Source: Thiomicrospira sp.
Lineage (GTDB): Bacteria > Pseudomonadota > Gammaproteobacteria > Thiomicrospirales > Thiomicrospiraceae
DNA: 43,902 bases
Reading direction: 5' to 3'
Assembly (NCBI RefSeq): GCF_014859555.1
Contig: NZ_JACUTY010000013.1
Span: 1-43,902 of the forward strand
Shown here: positions 35,343 to 43,865 of the stretch, piece by piece
Layout: each line of letters begins with the position of its first letter
Numbering within the stretch: position 1 is the stretch's first letter
The notes under the pieces: generated by a model
Told to the model about the DNA's origin: nothing
The model's input: only the letters and a program-made list of their open reading frames with translations
Database searches by the model: none
Translations under genes and position numbers: made by a program

Positions 35343-36698
35343 ATGACTTATAACTCAACCGACACCATTGCATCCATTGCTACCCCACCTGGTCGAGGAG
35401 GCGTTGGTATTGTGCGCGTTTCAGGCCCGCTTGTTGCAAGTATTACAAAAAAGATGCTAGGTAGTTTGCCTGAAATTAGAAAAGCGCATTACGGGGCTTT
35501 CTACGGCTCTGAAAATCAAATTTTAGATCAAGGAATCGCGCTTTATTTTAAAGCACCGCATTCTTTTACAGGCGAAGACATCCTAGAACTGCAAGCACAT
35601 GGCGGGCCTATCATTTTGCAATGGTTACTTACGCGTGTAATAGAACTAGGTGCTCGCTTAGCCCAACCGGGTGAGTTTTCTAAACAAGCCTTTTTAAATG
35701 ATAAATTAGATTTAGCTCAAGCTGAAGCCATTGCCGATCTTATCGAAGCCTCATCGGATCAAGCTGCACGCAGTGCTTTAAAGTCTTTACAAGGCGATTT
35801 TTCACATCAAATTGATGACATGGTTGAGGCGTTAATTCAATTGAGGTTATATGTAGAAGCCGCGATTGATTTTCCAGAAGAAGAAATTGATTTTTTATCA
35901 GATGGTCACGTTGCCGGTCAAATACAACATTTGTTACAACGCTTAATCGCGATCCAAAAATCAGCGCAACAAGGTGTATTGTTACGAGAAGGTATGTCAG
36001 TGGTGATTTTAGGTCGCCCAAATGCCGGTAAATCAAGTTTACTGAATGCCTTATCAGGACGCGAAAGCGCAATCGTAACCGAAATTGCAGGCACCACTCG
36101 TGATGTGCTGAAAGAAGAAATTCATATTGATGGTATGCCATTGCATATTTTAGATACCGCCGGTTTACGAGAATCGACCGATCAAGTTGAAAAAATAGGG
36201 ATTGAACGTGCTTGGAAAGCACTTGAAAACGCTGATCGGGTTTTGGTTGTATTACAAGCGGGTGAAGCAATACATCCTGAAGATAAAGCCATTTTGGATA
36301 AGTTGCCACCAAATCTACCGGTTAGTCTAATTCGCAATAAAATTGATTTAGTAGATGCCCAACCAGGCCTGGTGGAAACCGATAATCATACTGAAATTTG
36401 GTTATCAGCCAAACATAAAGTGGGTTTAGACAACCTGACATCACATTTAAAACAGGTGATGGGGTTTCAACAGACATCGGAAGGCGTATTTATGGCCAGA
36501 AAACGCCATTTAGATGCGATCCAGCAAGCCTTAGACTCGGTGTATAACGCTCAACATCAATTAGAACACTTTGCTGCGGGCGAGCTGGTGGCAGAAGATT
36601 TAAGATTAGCCCAAAATGCTTTGTCCGAAATCACCGGACGTTTCAGTTCAGATGATTTATTGGGTCGGATATTTAGCTCATTTTGTATCGGTAAATAA
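35343..36698 (+). CDS. mnmE: tRNA modification GTPase MnmE (TrmE)
   Basis: This 451-residue GTPase, with MnmG, installs cmnm5/mnm5 at U34 of certain tRNAs. The N-terminal folate-binding domain begins with [22 protein letters not shown]. The central G domain has [12 protein letters not shown] from residue 224, [13 protein letters not shown] and NKIDL, and the C-terminus ends in the functional FCIGK. In many gammaproteobacteria mnmE follows yidC; here it is about 18 kb away and behind mlaA. One palindrome copy (36362) sits in the G4-downstream linker. Confidence 0.97.
   Translation: MTYNSTDTIASIATPPGRGGVGIVRVSGPLVASITKKMLGSLPEIRKAHYGAFYGSENQILDQGIALYFKAPHSFTGEDILELQAHGGPIILQWLLTRVIELGARLAQPGEFSKQAFLNDKLDLAQAEAIADLIEASSDQAARSALKSLQGDFSHQIDDMVEALIQLRLYVEAAIDFPEEEIDFLSDGHVAGQIQHLLQRLIAIQKSAQQGVLLREGMSVVILGRPNAGKSSLLNALSGRESAIVTEIAGTTRDVLKEEIHIDGMPLHILDTAGLRESTDQVEKIGIERAWKALENADRVLVVLQAGEAIHPEDKAILDKLPPNLPVSLIRNKIDLVDAQPGLVETDNHTEIWLSAKHKVGLDNLTSHLKQVMGFQQTSEGVFMARKRHLDAIQQALDSVYNAQHQLEHFAAGELVAEDLRLAQNALSEITGRFSSDDLLGRIFSSFCIGK
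36362..36373. repeat. Palindrome ACCAGGCCTGGT, copy 12
   Basis: Within mnmE, read as QPGLVE in the G domain just after NKIDLVDA. Confidence 0.95.
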
Positions 36699-36730
36699 AT
36701 TGCCAGAATCAACCAGTGGTTAATTGAGGT

Positions 36731-36757
36731 GCCCTAACGTCAATCAAGGGTTTTTTT
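36731..36757 (+). terminator. Possible terminator after mnmE
   Basis: CCCT and AGGG (plus inner pairs) precede a T7 run at 36751-36757, overlapping the end of the convergent HAD gene. The stem is short, so this is a weak call. Confidence 0.35.
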
Positions 36758-37546
36758 AAGTAAATGCGTTTGTAAATAATAAGCCACGCCATCTTCGGCA
36801 TTCGATTTAGTTTTAGCCGCTTGCGTTAATTGGGTTTTCAAATCAGGGTGCGCGTTATCCATTAGTACTGGATAACCTACCAACTTCAACATATCGACGT
36901 CGTTTAAGCCATCACCAAATGCCATTACTTCAGATGGTTTAATATTTTTCTGAAGTAATACTTTTTTTAGCGCTTGGCCTTTCGACACCCCTTTGTTCAT
37001 AATTTCTAAATAATTTTCAGTGGTAAAGGTAATGTAAAGTTGATCGCCAAACTTGGCGCTTAAGCGTTGCTGAAGTGGCACTAGTTTTTCATGACTGGCA
37101 TTAAAGTAAAATTTATCAATATGTTGATAATCGATGATATCGAAGTCGGTAACTTGATATTCAAACCCTGAACTATGATGAATTTTAAGTAAAGGTTCAT
37201 TCGGCTCTTCTACCAACCATAAATCTTGTTGGTAAAGATTACGATGCACTTCGTAACCCGAAGATAAAACCAGAATATCTTTTACTAGCCCTTGTGGAAT
37301 GTGGTTTTCATAAATCAGTTTGGCTTGTTTATTGTGAACTCGGGCACCATTTGAAGTAATTAAACGGGTTGGAATTTGCAATTGTTGAGCCAACAAATAC
37401 ACATCTTGATAATGCCGACCCGTAGCTAACATGACTTCAACACCGTGTTGATGGAGCTGTCGCAAGGTTTGTTTAGAAACCTCAGAAATAAAGTGATCTG
37501 GATTCAATAAGGTACCATCTAGATCTATAACAACCAGTTTTATCAT
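36740..37546 (-). CDS. HAD-superfamily Cof-type phosphatase
   Basis: This 268-residue hydrolase is of the Cof/YidA group, which dephosphorylates sugar phosphates and other small phosphate esters. Motif I is DLDGTLLNP with nucleophile Asp8, motif II follows as LATGR, a C2 cap occupies about 80-185, motif III is KGQALKKVL with the conserved Lys, and motif IV is FGDGLNDVDML. The family's substrates cannot be told from sequence. Convergent with mnmE and divergent from the BCCT transporter. Confidence 0.9.
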   Translation of the reverse strand: MIKLVVIDLDGTLLNPDHFISEVSKQTLRQLHQHGVEVMLATGRHYQDVYLLAQQLQIPTRLITSNGARVHNKQAKLIYENHIPQGLVKDILVLSSGYEVHRNLYQQDLWLVEEPNEPLLKIHHSSGFEYQVTDFDIIDYQHIDKFYFNASHEKLVPLQQRLSAKFGDQLYITFTTENYLEIMNKGVSKGQALKKVLLQKNIKPSEVMAFGDGLNDVDMLKLVGYPVLMDNAHPDLKTQLTQAAKTKSNAEDGVAYYLQTHLLKKTLD

Positions 37547-37591
37547 TGGCTTAACCTAAAAATTATAATGAGGGTCACTTTAGCAAAAATT

Positions 37592-37624
37592 AACTAAATA
37601 AGCTGATTTTCGATTTATTTAGTT
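37592..37624. repeat. Inverted repeat upstream of the BCCT gene
   Basis: AACTAAATAA and TTATTTAGTT form a perfect ten-bp dyad with a 13-base spacer, 46 bases before the transporter start and about 45 bases from the divergent HAD gene. Position and size suit an operator for one or both genes; the AT-rich arms would make a weak hairpin. Confidence 0.45.
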
Positions 37625-37670
37625 TGGGTTTTGTTAAGGTATTGAGAATTAAATCATTTGGAGCAACTTT

Positions 37671-39743
37671 ATGCGTTCGATAAAATTAGCTTGGCCTTCC
37701 ACCGTCTTAATACCGGTCTTTATTCCGGCCGTTCTAGTTATTTTTCTAATGATTGTCGGCACACTCAGTAATCCTGAACTGGCTGGCCAATTATTTTCCC
37801 AAACTTTATCTTACGTCACCGTAAATTTTGGTTGGTTTTATATGCTGTCGGTGGCGATTTTTTTAATTTTTATTGTTTCGATTGCATTTACAAGTTGGGG
37901 CAATATTAAATTAGGGCCAGATCATGCCGAACCCGAATACAGTTTTCCAGCTTGGTTTGCGATGTTATTTTCAGCCGGTTATGGGATAGCGCTACTATTT
38001 TTTGGTGTCGCCGAGCCAGTTTTACATTACGCTTCGCCACCTGAAGGCACAGCGCAAACGGTGGATGCGGCTAAACAAGCCATGCAAATTGCCTTTTTTC
38101 ATTGGGGTTTTCATATTTGGGCGATTTATGGTTTGGTGGGTTTAACACTAGCTTATTTTGCATTTCGTCATGGCCTCCCGCTTTCAATGCGTTCAACCCT
38201 ATACCCTTTAATTGGTGAAAAAATTTACGGTCCGATGGGGCACACGGTCGACACGTTTGCTATTTTAGGGACCACTTTTGGTATTGCCACCACCTTAGGG
38301 TTATCGGTTTCTCAAATTAACGCCGGTATGAATTATCTCTGGCCCAGTATTCCGCTAGGTGTGACGACTCAAGTAATTACGATTGCGGTGATTACTGGTT
38401 TAGCCATTATTTCAGTTTTAGCTGGTATGGATAAAGGCATTAAACGTTTATCTTTAATTAATATTGCATTGGCGATTTCGATTATGGCGTTTGTGTTTAT
38501 TGTGGGTCCGACGATTTTCATTTTAGAAACTTTTTTGGAAAATACCGGTAGCTACTTAAGTGGCATTGTTGAACGTACTTTCAGCTTACAAGCTTATACA
38601 TCAAGTGATTGGATCGGTAACTGGACCTTATTTATTTTTGGTTGGACAATTGCTTGGGCGCCGTTTGTTGGTTTGTTTATTGCCAAAATTAGTCGTGGCC
38701 GCACCATTCGACAGTTTGTATTGGGTGTTATGTTAGTGCCGACTATGTTTACGTTTTTATGGTTTTCGGTATTTGGCGATACCGCGCTGCATTTTATTAT
38801 GGTTGAGGGTTACACAAGCTTAATTGACCAAGTCCAGGCGGATCATTCGATTGCCTTGTTCCAGTTGTTCGAAATTTTACCCTTTAGCAGCATTGTTTCA
38901 TTCTTAGCGGTATTTTTGATTATTACGTTTTTTATTACCTCCGCCGACTCAGGGGCCTTAGTTATTGATTCATTGGCTTCGGGTGGGGCACTTAATACGC
39001 CAGTTTGGCAACGTGTATTCTGGGCCGCTTTACTTGGTGTGGTGGCTTCGGTTTTACTGATTGCGGGTGGTTTAAGCGCGTTACAAACCGCTTCGATTGT
39101 AAGTGCGTTGCCATTTTCGGTCATTATGTTGATTGCGGCGTTTGGTATGTGGCGTGCGCTAAGGATTGAAACCCATCGTGATTTAAGTTTACAAAATGCC
39201 ATGCAAGGTGGACGTGCTCATCAATCGGCTAATGTTTGGCGAAAACGTTTGGCGAGTATGGTTGATTTTCCACCGCGTGCCGAGGTGGAAAAGTTCATTA
39301 TGAATACGGTTTTACCGAGTATGAAGCAGGTCGAAAAAGAACTAAAAACCCAAGATTGGCCAGCCCAAGTGTTTATTGATGAAGATCAATATCGGGTACG
39401 TATAGAGGTATTTAAAGCCGATCAGGTTGAGTTTATCTACGAAATTAGATTACGTAACTACACCTTGCCAGGTTATGCCTACCCAGAAATTAATCGAGCA
39501 GATGAAGCTGAAGAAACGCATTATTATCGAGCGGAAGTCTTTTTGCGCCGTGGCAGTCAATCGTATGATGTATACGGTTATGAACAAGCCGATTTGATTT
39601 CCGATATTTTGGATCATTTTGAACGTTATTTACAATTCCTCCATACTTCTCCAAATATTTTGCCATGGAACATGGAACATCATGTTGATGAAGAATTACC
39701 GCCACAACCTTTGAGTCAGGCTGTCAAAGATGAAGAAAAGTAA
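37671..39743 (+). CDS. BCCT-family transporter with atypical aromatic box and C-terminal extension
   Basis: This 690-residue 12-helix carrier belongs to the betaine-choline-carnitine transporter family: the FISWG-like FTSWGNIKLG start, AGYGIALLFFGVAEPV and the signature region GNWTLFIFGWTIAWAPFVG followed by ISRGRTIRQF. In the canonical signature (WTxFYWAWWxSW) three Trp form the betaine/choline box. Here the sequence gives I322, F323, W325, T326 and W329, so two aromatics are replaced and the substrate may not be choline or betaine. About 180 cytoplasmic residues follow the last helix. Choline genes (bet) are not nearby. Confidence 0.88.
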   Translation: MRSIKLAWPSTVLIPVFIPAVLVIFLMIVGTLSNPELAGQLFSQTLSYVTVNFGWFYMLSVAIFLIFIVSIAFTSWGNIKLGPDHAEPEYSFPAWFAMLFSAGYGIALLFFGVAEPVLHYASPPEGTAQTVDAAKQAMQIAFFHWGFHIWAIYGLVGLTLAYFAFRHGLPLSMRSTLYPLIGEKIYGPMGHTVDTFAILGTTFGIATTLGLSVSQINAGMNYLWPSIPLGVTTQVITIAVITGLAIISVLAGMDKGIKRLSLINIALAISIMAFVFIVGPTIFILETFLENTGSYLSGIVERTFSLQAYTSSDWIGNWTLFIFGWTIAWAPFVGLFIAKISRGRTIRQFVLGVMLVPTMFTFLWFSVFGDTALHFIMVEGYTSLIDQVQADHSIALFQLFEILPFSSIVSFLAVFLIITFFITSADSGALVIDSLASGGALNTPVWQRVFWAALLGVVASVLLIAGGLSALQTASIVSALPFSVIMLIAAFGMWRALRIETHRDLSLQNAMQGGRAHQSANVWRKRLASMVDFPPRAEVEKFIMNTVLPSMKQVEKELKTQDWPAQVFIDEDQYRVRIEVFKADQVEFIYEIRLRNYTLPGYAYPEINRADEAEETHYYRAEVFLRRGSQSYDVYGYEQADLISDILDHFERYLQFLHTSPNILPWNMEHHVDEELPPQPLSQAVKDEEK

Positions 39744-39767
39744 TCGCCAATTAAATAGAGGTTAAAT

Positions 39768-40331
39768 ATGTTTGATAAATGGCTTTTGCAACAAATTAGT
39801 GACGCGCGTTTAAGGGTTCAGCAAGGCCGTGTGATTGCTTATCCAACCGAGGCGGTTTATGGTTTAGGTTGTGATCCATTAAATCAACAGGCGGTAACAC
39901 GCCTGTTGGAACTCAAACAACGTCCCCAGTCAAAAGGTTTAATTTTAATTGCGGCTGAAGTACCAGCCTTGGCGAAGTTTTGTAAACTTAACCACCAGGC
40001 CTGGTCACAAAAGATTATGGATTCTTGGAAACAATCCGATCAAGCGATCAGTTGGGTGGTGCCTAAAACCGATATTTGTCCTAACTGGATCAGTGGAGAT
40101 CATGACAGTGTGGCAGTGAGATTAAGTCACCACCCGATTGTGCAGGCCTTGTGTGGTGATGGCGTATTGGTCTCTACCTCAGCCAATCCGGCGACTCAAT
40201 CACCAGCGAAAAGTTGCCAACAGGTGGCTGAGTATTTTAACGATCAAGTTTGGTGTTTAGACGCGCACTTAGGCGGATTGGAAAATCCATCCCAAATTTG
40301 GGATGCACAAACTAACCAACGAATTCGCTAG
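39768..40331 (+). CDS. tsaC: Threonylcarbamoyl-AMP synthase TsaC (YrdC/Sua5)
   Basis: This 187-residue enzyme makes threonylcarbamoyl-AMP for the t6A37 modification of ANN-decoding tRNAs. The signature residues are near the N-terminus (GRVIAYPTEAVYGLGCDP), LLELKQRPQSKGLI follows, and the C-terminal half has VAVRLSHHPIV and LVSTSANPA. It is the short, single-domain TsaC form. GAGG precedes the ATG, 24 bases after the BCCT gene, so co-transcription is plausible. It is convergent with fbpB. Confidence 0.95.
   Translation: MFDKWLLQQISDARLRVQQGRVIAYPTEAVYGLGCDPLNQQAVTRLLELKQRPQSKGLILIAAEVPALAKFCKLNHQAWSQKIMDSWKQSDQAISWVVPKTDICPNWISGDHDSVAVRLSHHPIVQALCGDGVLVSTSANPATQSPAKSCQQVAEYFNDQVWCLDAHLGGLENPSQIWDAQTNQRIR
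39994..40005. repeat. Palindrome ACCAGGCCTGGT, copy 13
   Basis: Within tsaC, coding NHQAWS, the same hexapeptide as in copB although the proteins are unrelated. Confidence 0.95.
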
Positions 40332-40346
40332 CCGTTAGGTTTGGGA

Positions 40347-40371
40347 TCGCGTTTTATTTAGCGCGAATTTT
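40347..40371 (+). terminator. Weak terminator candidate after tsaC
   Basis: TCGCG and CGCGA form a five-bp stem around a ten-base loop, followed by ATTTTG, overlapping the 3' end of the convergent fbpB. Confidence 0.3.
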
Positions 40372-41949
40372 GTAGCGTTTATTGATGCGATGTACCATAT
40401 AAAGCCCGAGCAAACCAAGCCCTAACAGCATTAGTGAGGGTAAGGCCGCTCGTTCATATAAGCCTTCCGAACTTAATTCATATACCCGAATCGCTAAGGT
40501 GTCCCAGCCGTAAGGACGTAATAAATACGTGGCGGGTAATTCTTTCATCACATCTACTGCCACCATAAAACCGGCGACCACCAGGCCTGGTTTAAGCATT
40601 GGCAAGTACACATGTGAAACTAAGCGTGATGTATTAGCGCCTAAACTGCGGGCGGCTTCGGTCATCGATGGGGTAATGCTATCAAAACTGCTTTCGACTG
40701 GCCCATAAGCGACCGCCAAAAACCGCACCATATAAGCCAATAACAACGCAAAAATGCCACTACTTAACCAGATACCTTGGCCGGGCGAAACCAATTCACC
40801 AATATCAATAATTAACAACATAATCCCGACCGCCAACACCGAACCTGGCAAGGCATAACCCAAGTTGGCAAACCGAATACCGGTTTTTAGCGGCCAAGAT
40901 AAGTGGGTTTGTTGGCGTACACTGTTAACGATGACCGCGAGCCCGACCGTTAATATGGCGGCACCAACCGCCAATACAAAGCTGTTGCTAATCCAATCTA
41001 AATAACGGGTATCCCATTCTATATCAATGGTGATTAGCGCCCAGAATAGCAGTTGGGCTACTGGTAATACAAAGGCTAATAACACCACACTGCCAACAAA
41101 ACCAGTAATCAACCAGGCCTGGTGGCCTTTAAGTTTATAAGGGCGTAACGTCATGCGTTTATTTGAATCGTAGCGTGCGCGCCCGCGACTCCAACGTTCA
41201 ATAAAAATCAGTAAAACCGCTATTCCAAGCAATAAAGTCGATAATTGTGCGGCGGCTTGTAATGATCGGAAATCTTGCCAAACACTGAATATGCCGCTGG
41301 TTAGAGTGGAATAATTAAAAATAGCGACGGTACCAAAATCGGCTAGAGTTTCCATTAAGGCCAGCATTACCCCGGCCGCAATTGCCGGACGCGCCATTGG
41401 CACAGAAATTCGCCAAAACACACCAAAGCCCGACATACCCAATAAACGTGCACTTTCTACTAGGGTATTGTTTTGGCTATAAAACGCATTACGCGCCAAC
41501 ATATATACATAAGGATAAAGCACTAATGTCATCACCAGCATTATGCCAAGTTTGCCGTCTCGAATGTCGAGGCCATTCCAACCAAATAGCTCACGCAAAA
41601 AACTTTGAACCGGGCCAGGAAAGTCGAATAAACCTAAATACACGAAACCCAGCACATAGGCCGGAATGGCAAACGGCAAAAATAACATCCACTCTAATAT
41701 TTTGCGACCCGGAAATTCGCACATGGTGACAAACCAAGCCAAACTCACACCCAATAAAGTTACACCGATGCCCACGCCTAGTAATAACCAGAGGGTATTG
41801 GTGATCATGCTCCACAAAAGGGTTTCGGAAAGGTGTAGCCAAATTTCAGAACTGGGTTCAAACCAAGCGCTTAATATGCGAAGTAGGGGTAGGCTGATTA
41901 AGATGATCAGCCCCCACAAAGCGATGTGCCAAAGGGTTTTAGAATTCAT
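40354..41949 (-). CDS. fbpB: Iron(III) ABC transporter permease (FbpB type)
   Basis: This 531-residue permease has two fused MetI-like membrane domains, as in FbpB/AfuB-type iron(III) importers. Each half has an EAA loop for contact with the ATPase: VESARLLGMSGFGVFWRISVPMARPAI and TEAARSLGANTSRLVSHVYLPMLKPGL, both split conserved blocks. About 12 membrane segments are visible. It lies downstream of the binding protein gene by 51 bases. Two palindrome copies occur in its second half. Iron as substrate is inferred from the binding protein and candidate Fur boxes. Confidence 0.9.
   Translation of the reverse strand: MNSKTLWHIALWGLIILISLPLLRILSAWFEPSSEIWLHLSETLLWSMITNTLWLLLGVGIGVTLLGVSLAWFVTMCEFPGRKILEWMLFLPFAIPAYVLGFVYLGLFDFPGPVQSFLRELFGWNGLDIRDGKLGIMLVMTLVLYPYVYMLARNAFYSQNNTLVESARLLGMSGFGVFWRISVPMARPAIAAGVMLALMETLADFGTVAIFNYSTLTSGIFSVWQDFRSLQAAAQLSTLLLGIAVLLIFIERWSRGRARYDSNKRMTLRPYKLKGHQAWLITGFVGSVVLLAFVLPVAQLLFWALITIDIEWDTRYLDWISNSFVLAVGAAILTVGLAVIVNSVRQQTHLSWPLKTGIRFANLGYALPGSVLAVGIMLLIIDIGELVSPGQGIWLSSGIFALLLAYMVRFLAVAYGPVESSFDSITPSMTEAARSLGANTSRLVSHVYLPMLKPGLVVAGFMVAVDVMKELPATYLLRPYGWDTLAIRVYELSSEGLYERAALPSLMLLGLGLLGLYMVHRINKRYKIRAK
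40580..40591. repeat. Palindrome ACCAGGCCTGGT, copy 14
   Basis: Within fbpB, read as KPGLVV directly after the second EAA loop, at a position where Lys-Pro-Gly is common in the family. Confidence 0.95.
41112..41123. repeat. Palindrome ACCAGGCCTGGT, copy 15
   Basis: Within fbpB, read as HQAWLI in the linker between the two permease halves. Confidence 0.95.
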
Positions 41950-42000
41950 GCGCTTATTTTAGTGCGAAACCCATATGGAATGGTGTGTGTTGCTGGTTTT

Positions 42001-43029
42001 TTATTCATAATTTGCGCGATTGATTAGTATCGTAGCGGTTTGCTGTAATTCGCCCAGACGTTTTAGATTGGTTTGATCTTGTTTAAACGTACCCCAGGAT
42101 TCAACTTGTGGGTTAGGGGTCACATTTGAATTAGCCGGATATTCACGATTGAGGGCCCCAAAAATTTGTTGAGCGGGTTTTTCAGATAACCACTCGATCA
42201 GCTTTAATGCATTATCGCTGTTTTTAGCGTGTTTCAATAAACCCGCGCCAGAGACATTGATGTGTGTGCCCGTAGTGGATTGATTCGCCCAACCTAAACG
42301 TAATGGGGTATCTGGGTTTTCAGCCTGCAAACGGCCAAAATAGTAGGTGTTGACCAAACCTATATCACATTGACCGGCTAAAATAGCTTCCATTACATGG
42401 GAATCTTTTGATTGAGGTTTGGCGGCTAAATTATTCACCCAGCCGGCTAAAATTTGCTGGGTTTGTTCTTCACCAAGGTGTTCTATTAAAGAAGCCACTA
42501 AAGACTTGTTATAAACCGAACCGGATGTGCGTAAACATAAACGCCCTTGCCATTTTGGATCGGCTAAGTCTTCATAACCAATCACTTGCTCGGCGGATAC
42601 ACGGTCTTGATGATAAACCAAGGTACGGGCCCTGACGGATAAGCCGGTCCAGAGTTGTTGCGGATCTTGTAAGTGAGGCGGAATATTACGTTTAATAAGG
42701 TCACTGTTCATTGGTTGAAACAATCCTTGATCGGCCGCATACCAAAGGTTACCGACATCGTTGGTAATTAACATATCGGCCGGAGTATTACGGCCTTCGG
42801 CCTTTAAACGTTCAACCAAAGCGTTGGCGTTACCGGTTTGAAACTGTACTTTAATGCCGGTTTGGTTAGTAAATTCATCAAATAAGGGTTTAATCAAATG
42901 TTCGGCTCGGGCGCTATAAACCACGACTTTACCGGCATCAACTTGTGCTTGATCGGTTTGCTGATCTTGCGAACAGCCAATAATCAGCAAGGAACTGGCA
43001 ACAAGCATGGCGGATATAATTTTTTTCAT
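42001..43029 (-). CDS. fbpA: Iron(III)-binding periplasmic lipoprotein (FbpA/FutA type)
   Basis: This 342-residue solute-binding protein resembles FbpA/FutA/IdiA iron(III) receptors. A lipobox (LLIIGC, Cys19) predicts a lipoprotein rather than a soluble protein. VVVYSARAEHLIKPLFDEF opens the mature domain, and the ferric-binding Tyr pair is likely in the GLVNTYYFGRLQ segment, with SGAGLLKHAKNSDNALKLIEWL near the end, all typical. The gene follows fbpC beyond a terminator, and a candidate Fur box and a hairpin covering the ribosome binding site lie in front of it. Confidence 0.92.
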   Translation of the reverse strand: MKKIISAMLVASSLLIIGCSQDQQTDQAQVDAGKVVVYSARAEHLIKPLFDEFTNQTGIKVQFQTGNANALVERLKAEGRNTPADMLITNDVGNLWYAADQGLFQPMNSDLIKRNIPPHLQDPQQLWTGLSVRARTLVYHQDRVSAEQVIGYEDLADPKWQGRLCLRTSGSVYNKSLVASLIEHLGEEQTQQILAGWVNNLAAKPQSKDSHVMEAILAGQCDIGLVNTYYFGRLQAENPDTPLRLGWANQSTTGTHINVSGAGLLKHAKNSDNALKLIEWLSEKPAQQIFGALNREYPANSNVTPNPQVESWGTFKQDQTNLKRLGELQQTATILINRANYE

Positions 43030-43033
43030 GATT

Positions 43034-43054
43034 AAACCTCATATCATTAGGTTT
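43034..43054 (-). repeat. Small hairpin covering the fbpA ribosome binding site
   Basis: AAACCT and AGGTTT form a six-bp stem with a nine-base loop. On the minus strand the second arm contains the AGG used as Shine-Dalgarno before the fbpA ATG, so folding could reduce translation. Confidence 0.35.
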
Positions 43055-43062
43055 TTGTAAAA

Positions 43063-43081
43063 GAGAATTATTAATATTTAC
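43063..43081. promoter_or_regulatory. Candidate Fur box upstream of fbpA
   Basis: GAGAATTATTAATATTTAC matches the E. coli Fur consensus (GATAATGATAATCATTATC) at 12 of 19 positions, within the fbpC-fbpA gap. Iron regulation of such importers is general; the site itself is a modest match. Confidence 0.4.
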
Positions 43082-43085
43082 ATTG

Positions 43086-43115
43086 CAAAAAAAACGCCTA
43101 TTAAGGCGCTTTTTA
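43086..43115. terminator. Terminator after fbpC
   Basis: CGCCT and AGGCG form a stem with a four-base loop, flanked by A/T runs on both sides. On the minus strand it ends in T8, so it stops fbpC transcription and separates it from fbpA-fbpB. Confidence 0.75.
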
Positions 43116-43132
43116 AAAATTAGATCTAGCGT

Positions 43133-43804
43133 TTAGGCCGCGTTATTGTGTTGCCATTGGGCGTTTCCCAATAAACAGCTTTCCAGCGTGCCGTAACGAT
43201 CACACATTAACTCCGCTTCGCGGAAAGTGTGGGTGACCAAGATAGCTGAGGTATTCTGTTGTTTTAATAACTGGCGAATTTCAACTGCCAAATGTTCGCT
43301 TAAAGTGGTGTCTAAGTTTGAGAAAGGTTCATCAAACAAAATTAAACTAGGGCGTGGCGCTAATGCACGAGCCAAAGCGACACGTTGTTGCTGGCCTCCC
43401 GATAATTCATGCGGGTAACGTTGTTCTAAACCTTGTAATTGAATTAACTCAATTAACTCAGCCACGCGAGATTTACGCTCGGTTTTTGATATTTTGTTTA
43501 AGCCAAAAGCAATATTTTCTTCTACGGTTAAGTGTGGAAACAAAGCGTTGTCTTGGAACACCATACCGACGCCGCGTTTTTCGGGCGGGATGGTGCATTG
43601 GCAACTGGCCAAACAATCATTATTTAGGCAGATTTCGCCTTTTGCAATTTCAACAAAGCCAGCAATGGCGCGTAGTAAAGTACTTTTACCACACCCGCTT
43701 GGCCCAAGAATACCGACAATCTCACCCGCGGCAATGTCCAGATTAAACTGGTCCAGTACCGGCGTATGATTGTAAACAACTTGTATGTCGCTGATCTTTA
43801 ACAT
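43133..43804 (-). CDS. fbpC: Iron(III) ABC transporter ATPase (FbpC-like, short form)
   Basis: This 223-residue ABC ATPase should power the FbpB permease. Walker A GPSGCGKST, Q-loop MVFQDNALFPHLTV, signature LSGGQQQRVALARAL, Walker B LILFDEPFSNLD and switch His (ILVTHTFREAEL) are all present. FbpC proteins usually have 340-350 residues, with a C-terminal regulatory/TOBE region. Here the frame ends about 25 residues after the switch His with an unusual tail (CDRYGTLESCLLGNAQW), and no continuation is seen in the other frames. It is either a naturally short form or truncated. A Fur-box-like site lies upstream. Confidence 0.88.
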   Translation of the reverse strand: MLKISDIQVVYNHTPVLDQFNLDIAAGEIVGILGPSGCGKSTLLRAIAGFVEIAKGEICLNNDCLASCQCTIPPEKRGVGMVFQDNALFPHLTVEENIAFGLNKISKTERKSRVAELIELIQLQGLEQRYPHELSGGQQQRVALARALAPRPSLILFDEPFSNLDTTLSEHLAVEIRQLLKQQNTSAILVTHTFREAELMCDRYGTLESCLLGNAQWQHNNAA

Positions 43805-43846
43805 TGCTCTGCCATTTGAAAATGATTTCGTTAGTGCAAATGTAAG

Positions 43847-43865
43847 CTAAATGATATTAATTTGC
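43847..43865. promoter_or_regulatory. Candidate Fur box upstream of fbpC
   Basis: CTAAATGATATTAATTTGC matches the Fur consensus at 12 of 19 positions, including AATGATA in a row. It lies about 45 bases before the fbpC start. Confidence 0.4.

Noticed and set aside
35740-36312. 190-codon open frame antisense to mnmE
   Set aside because: It is a shadow of a highly conserved gene, with no family features.
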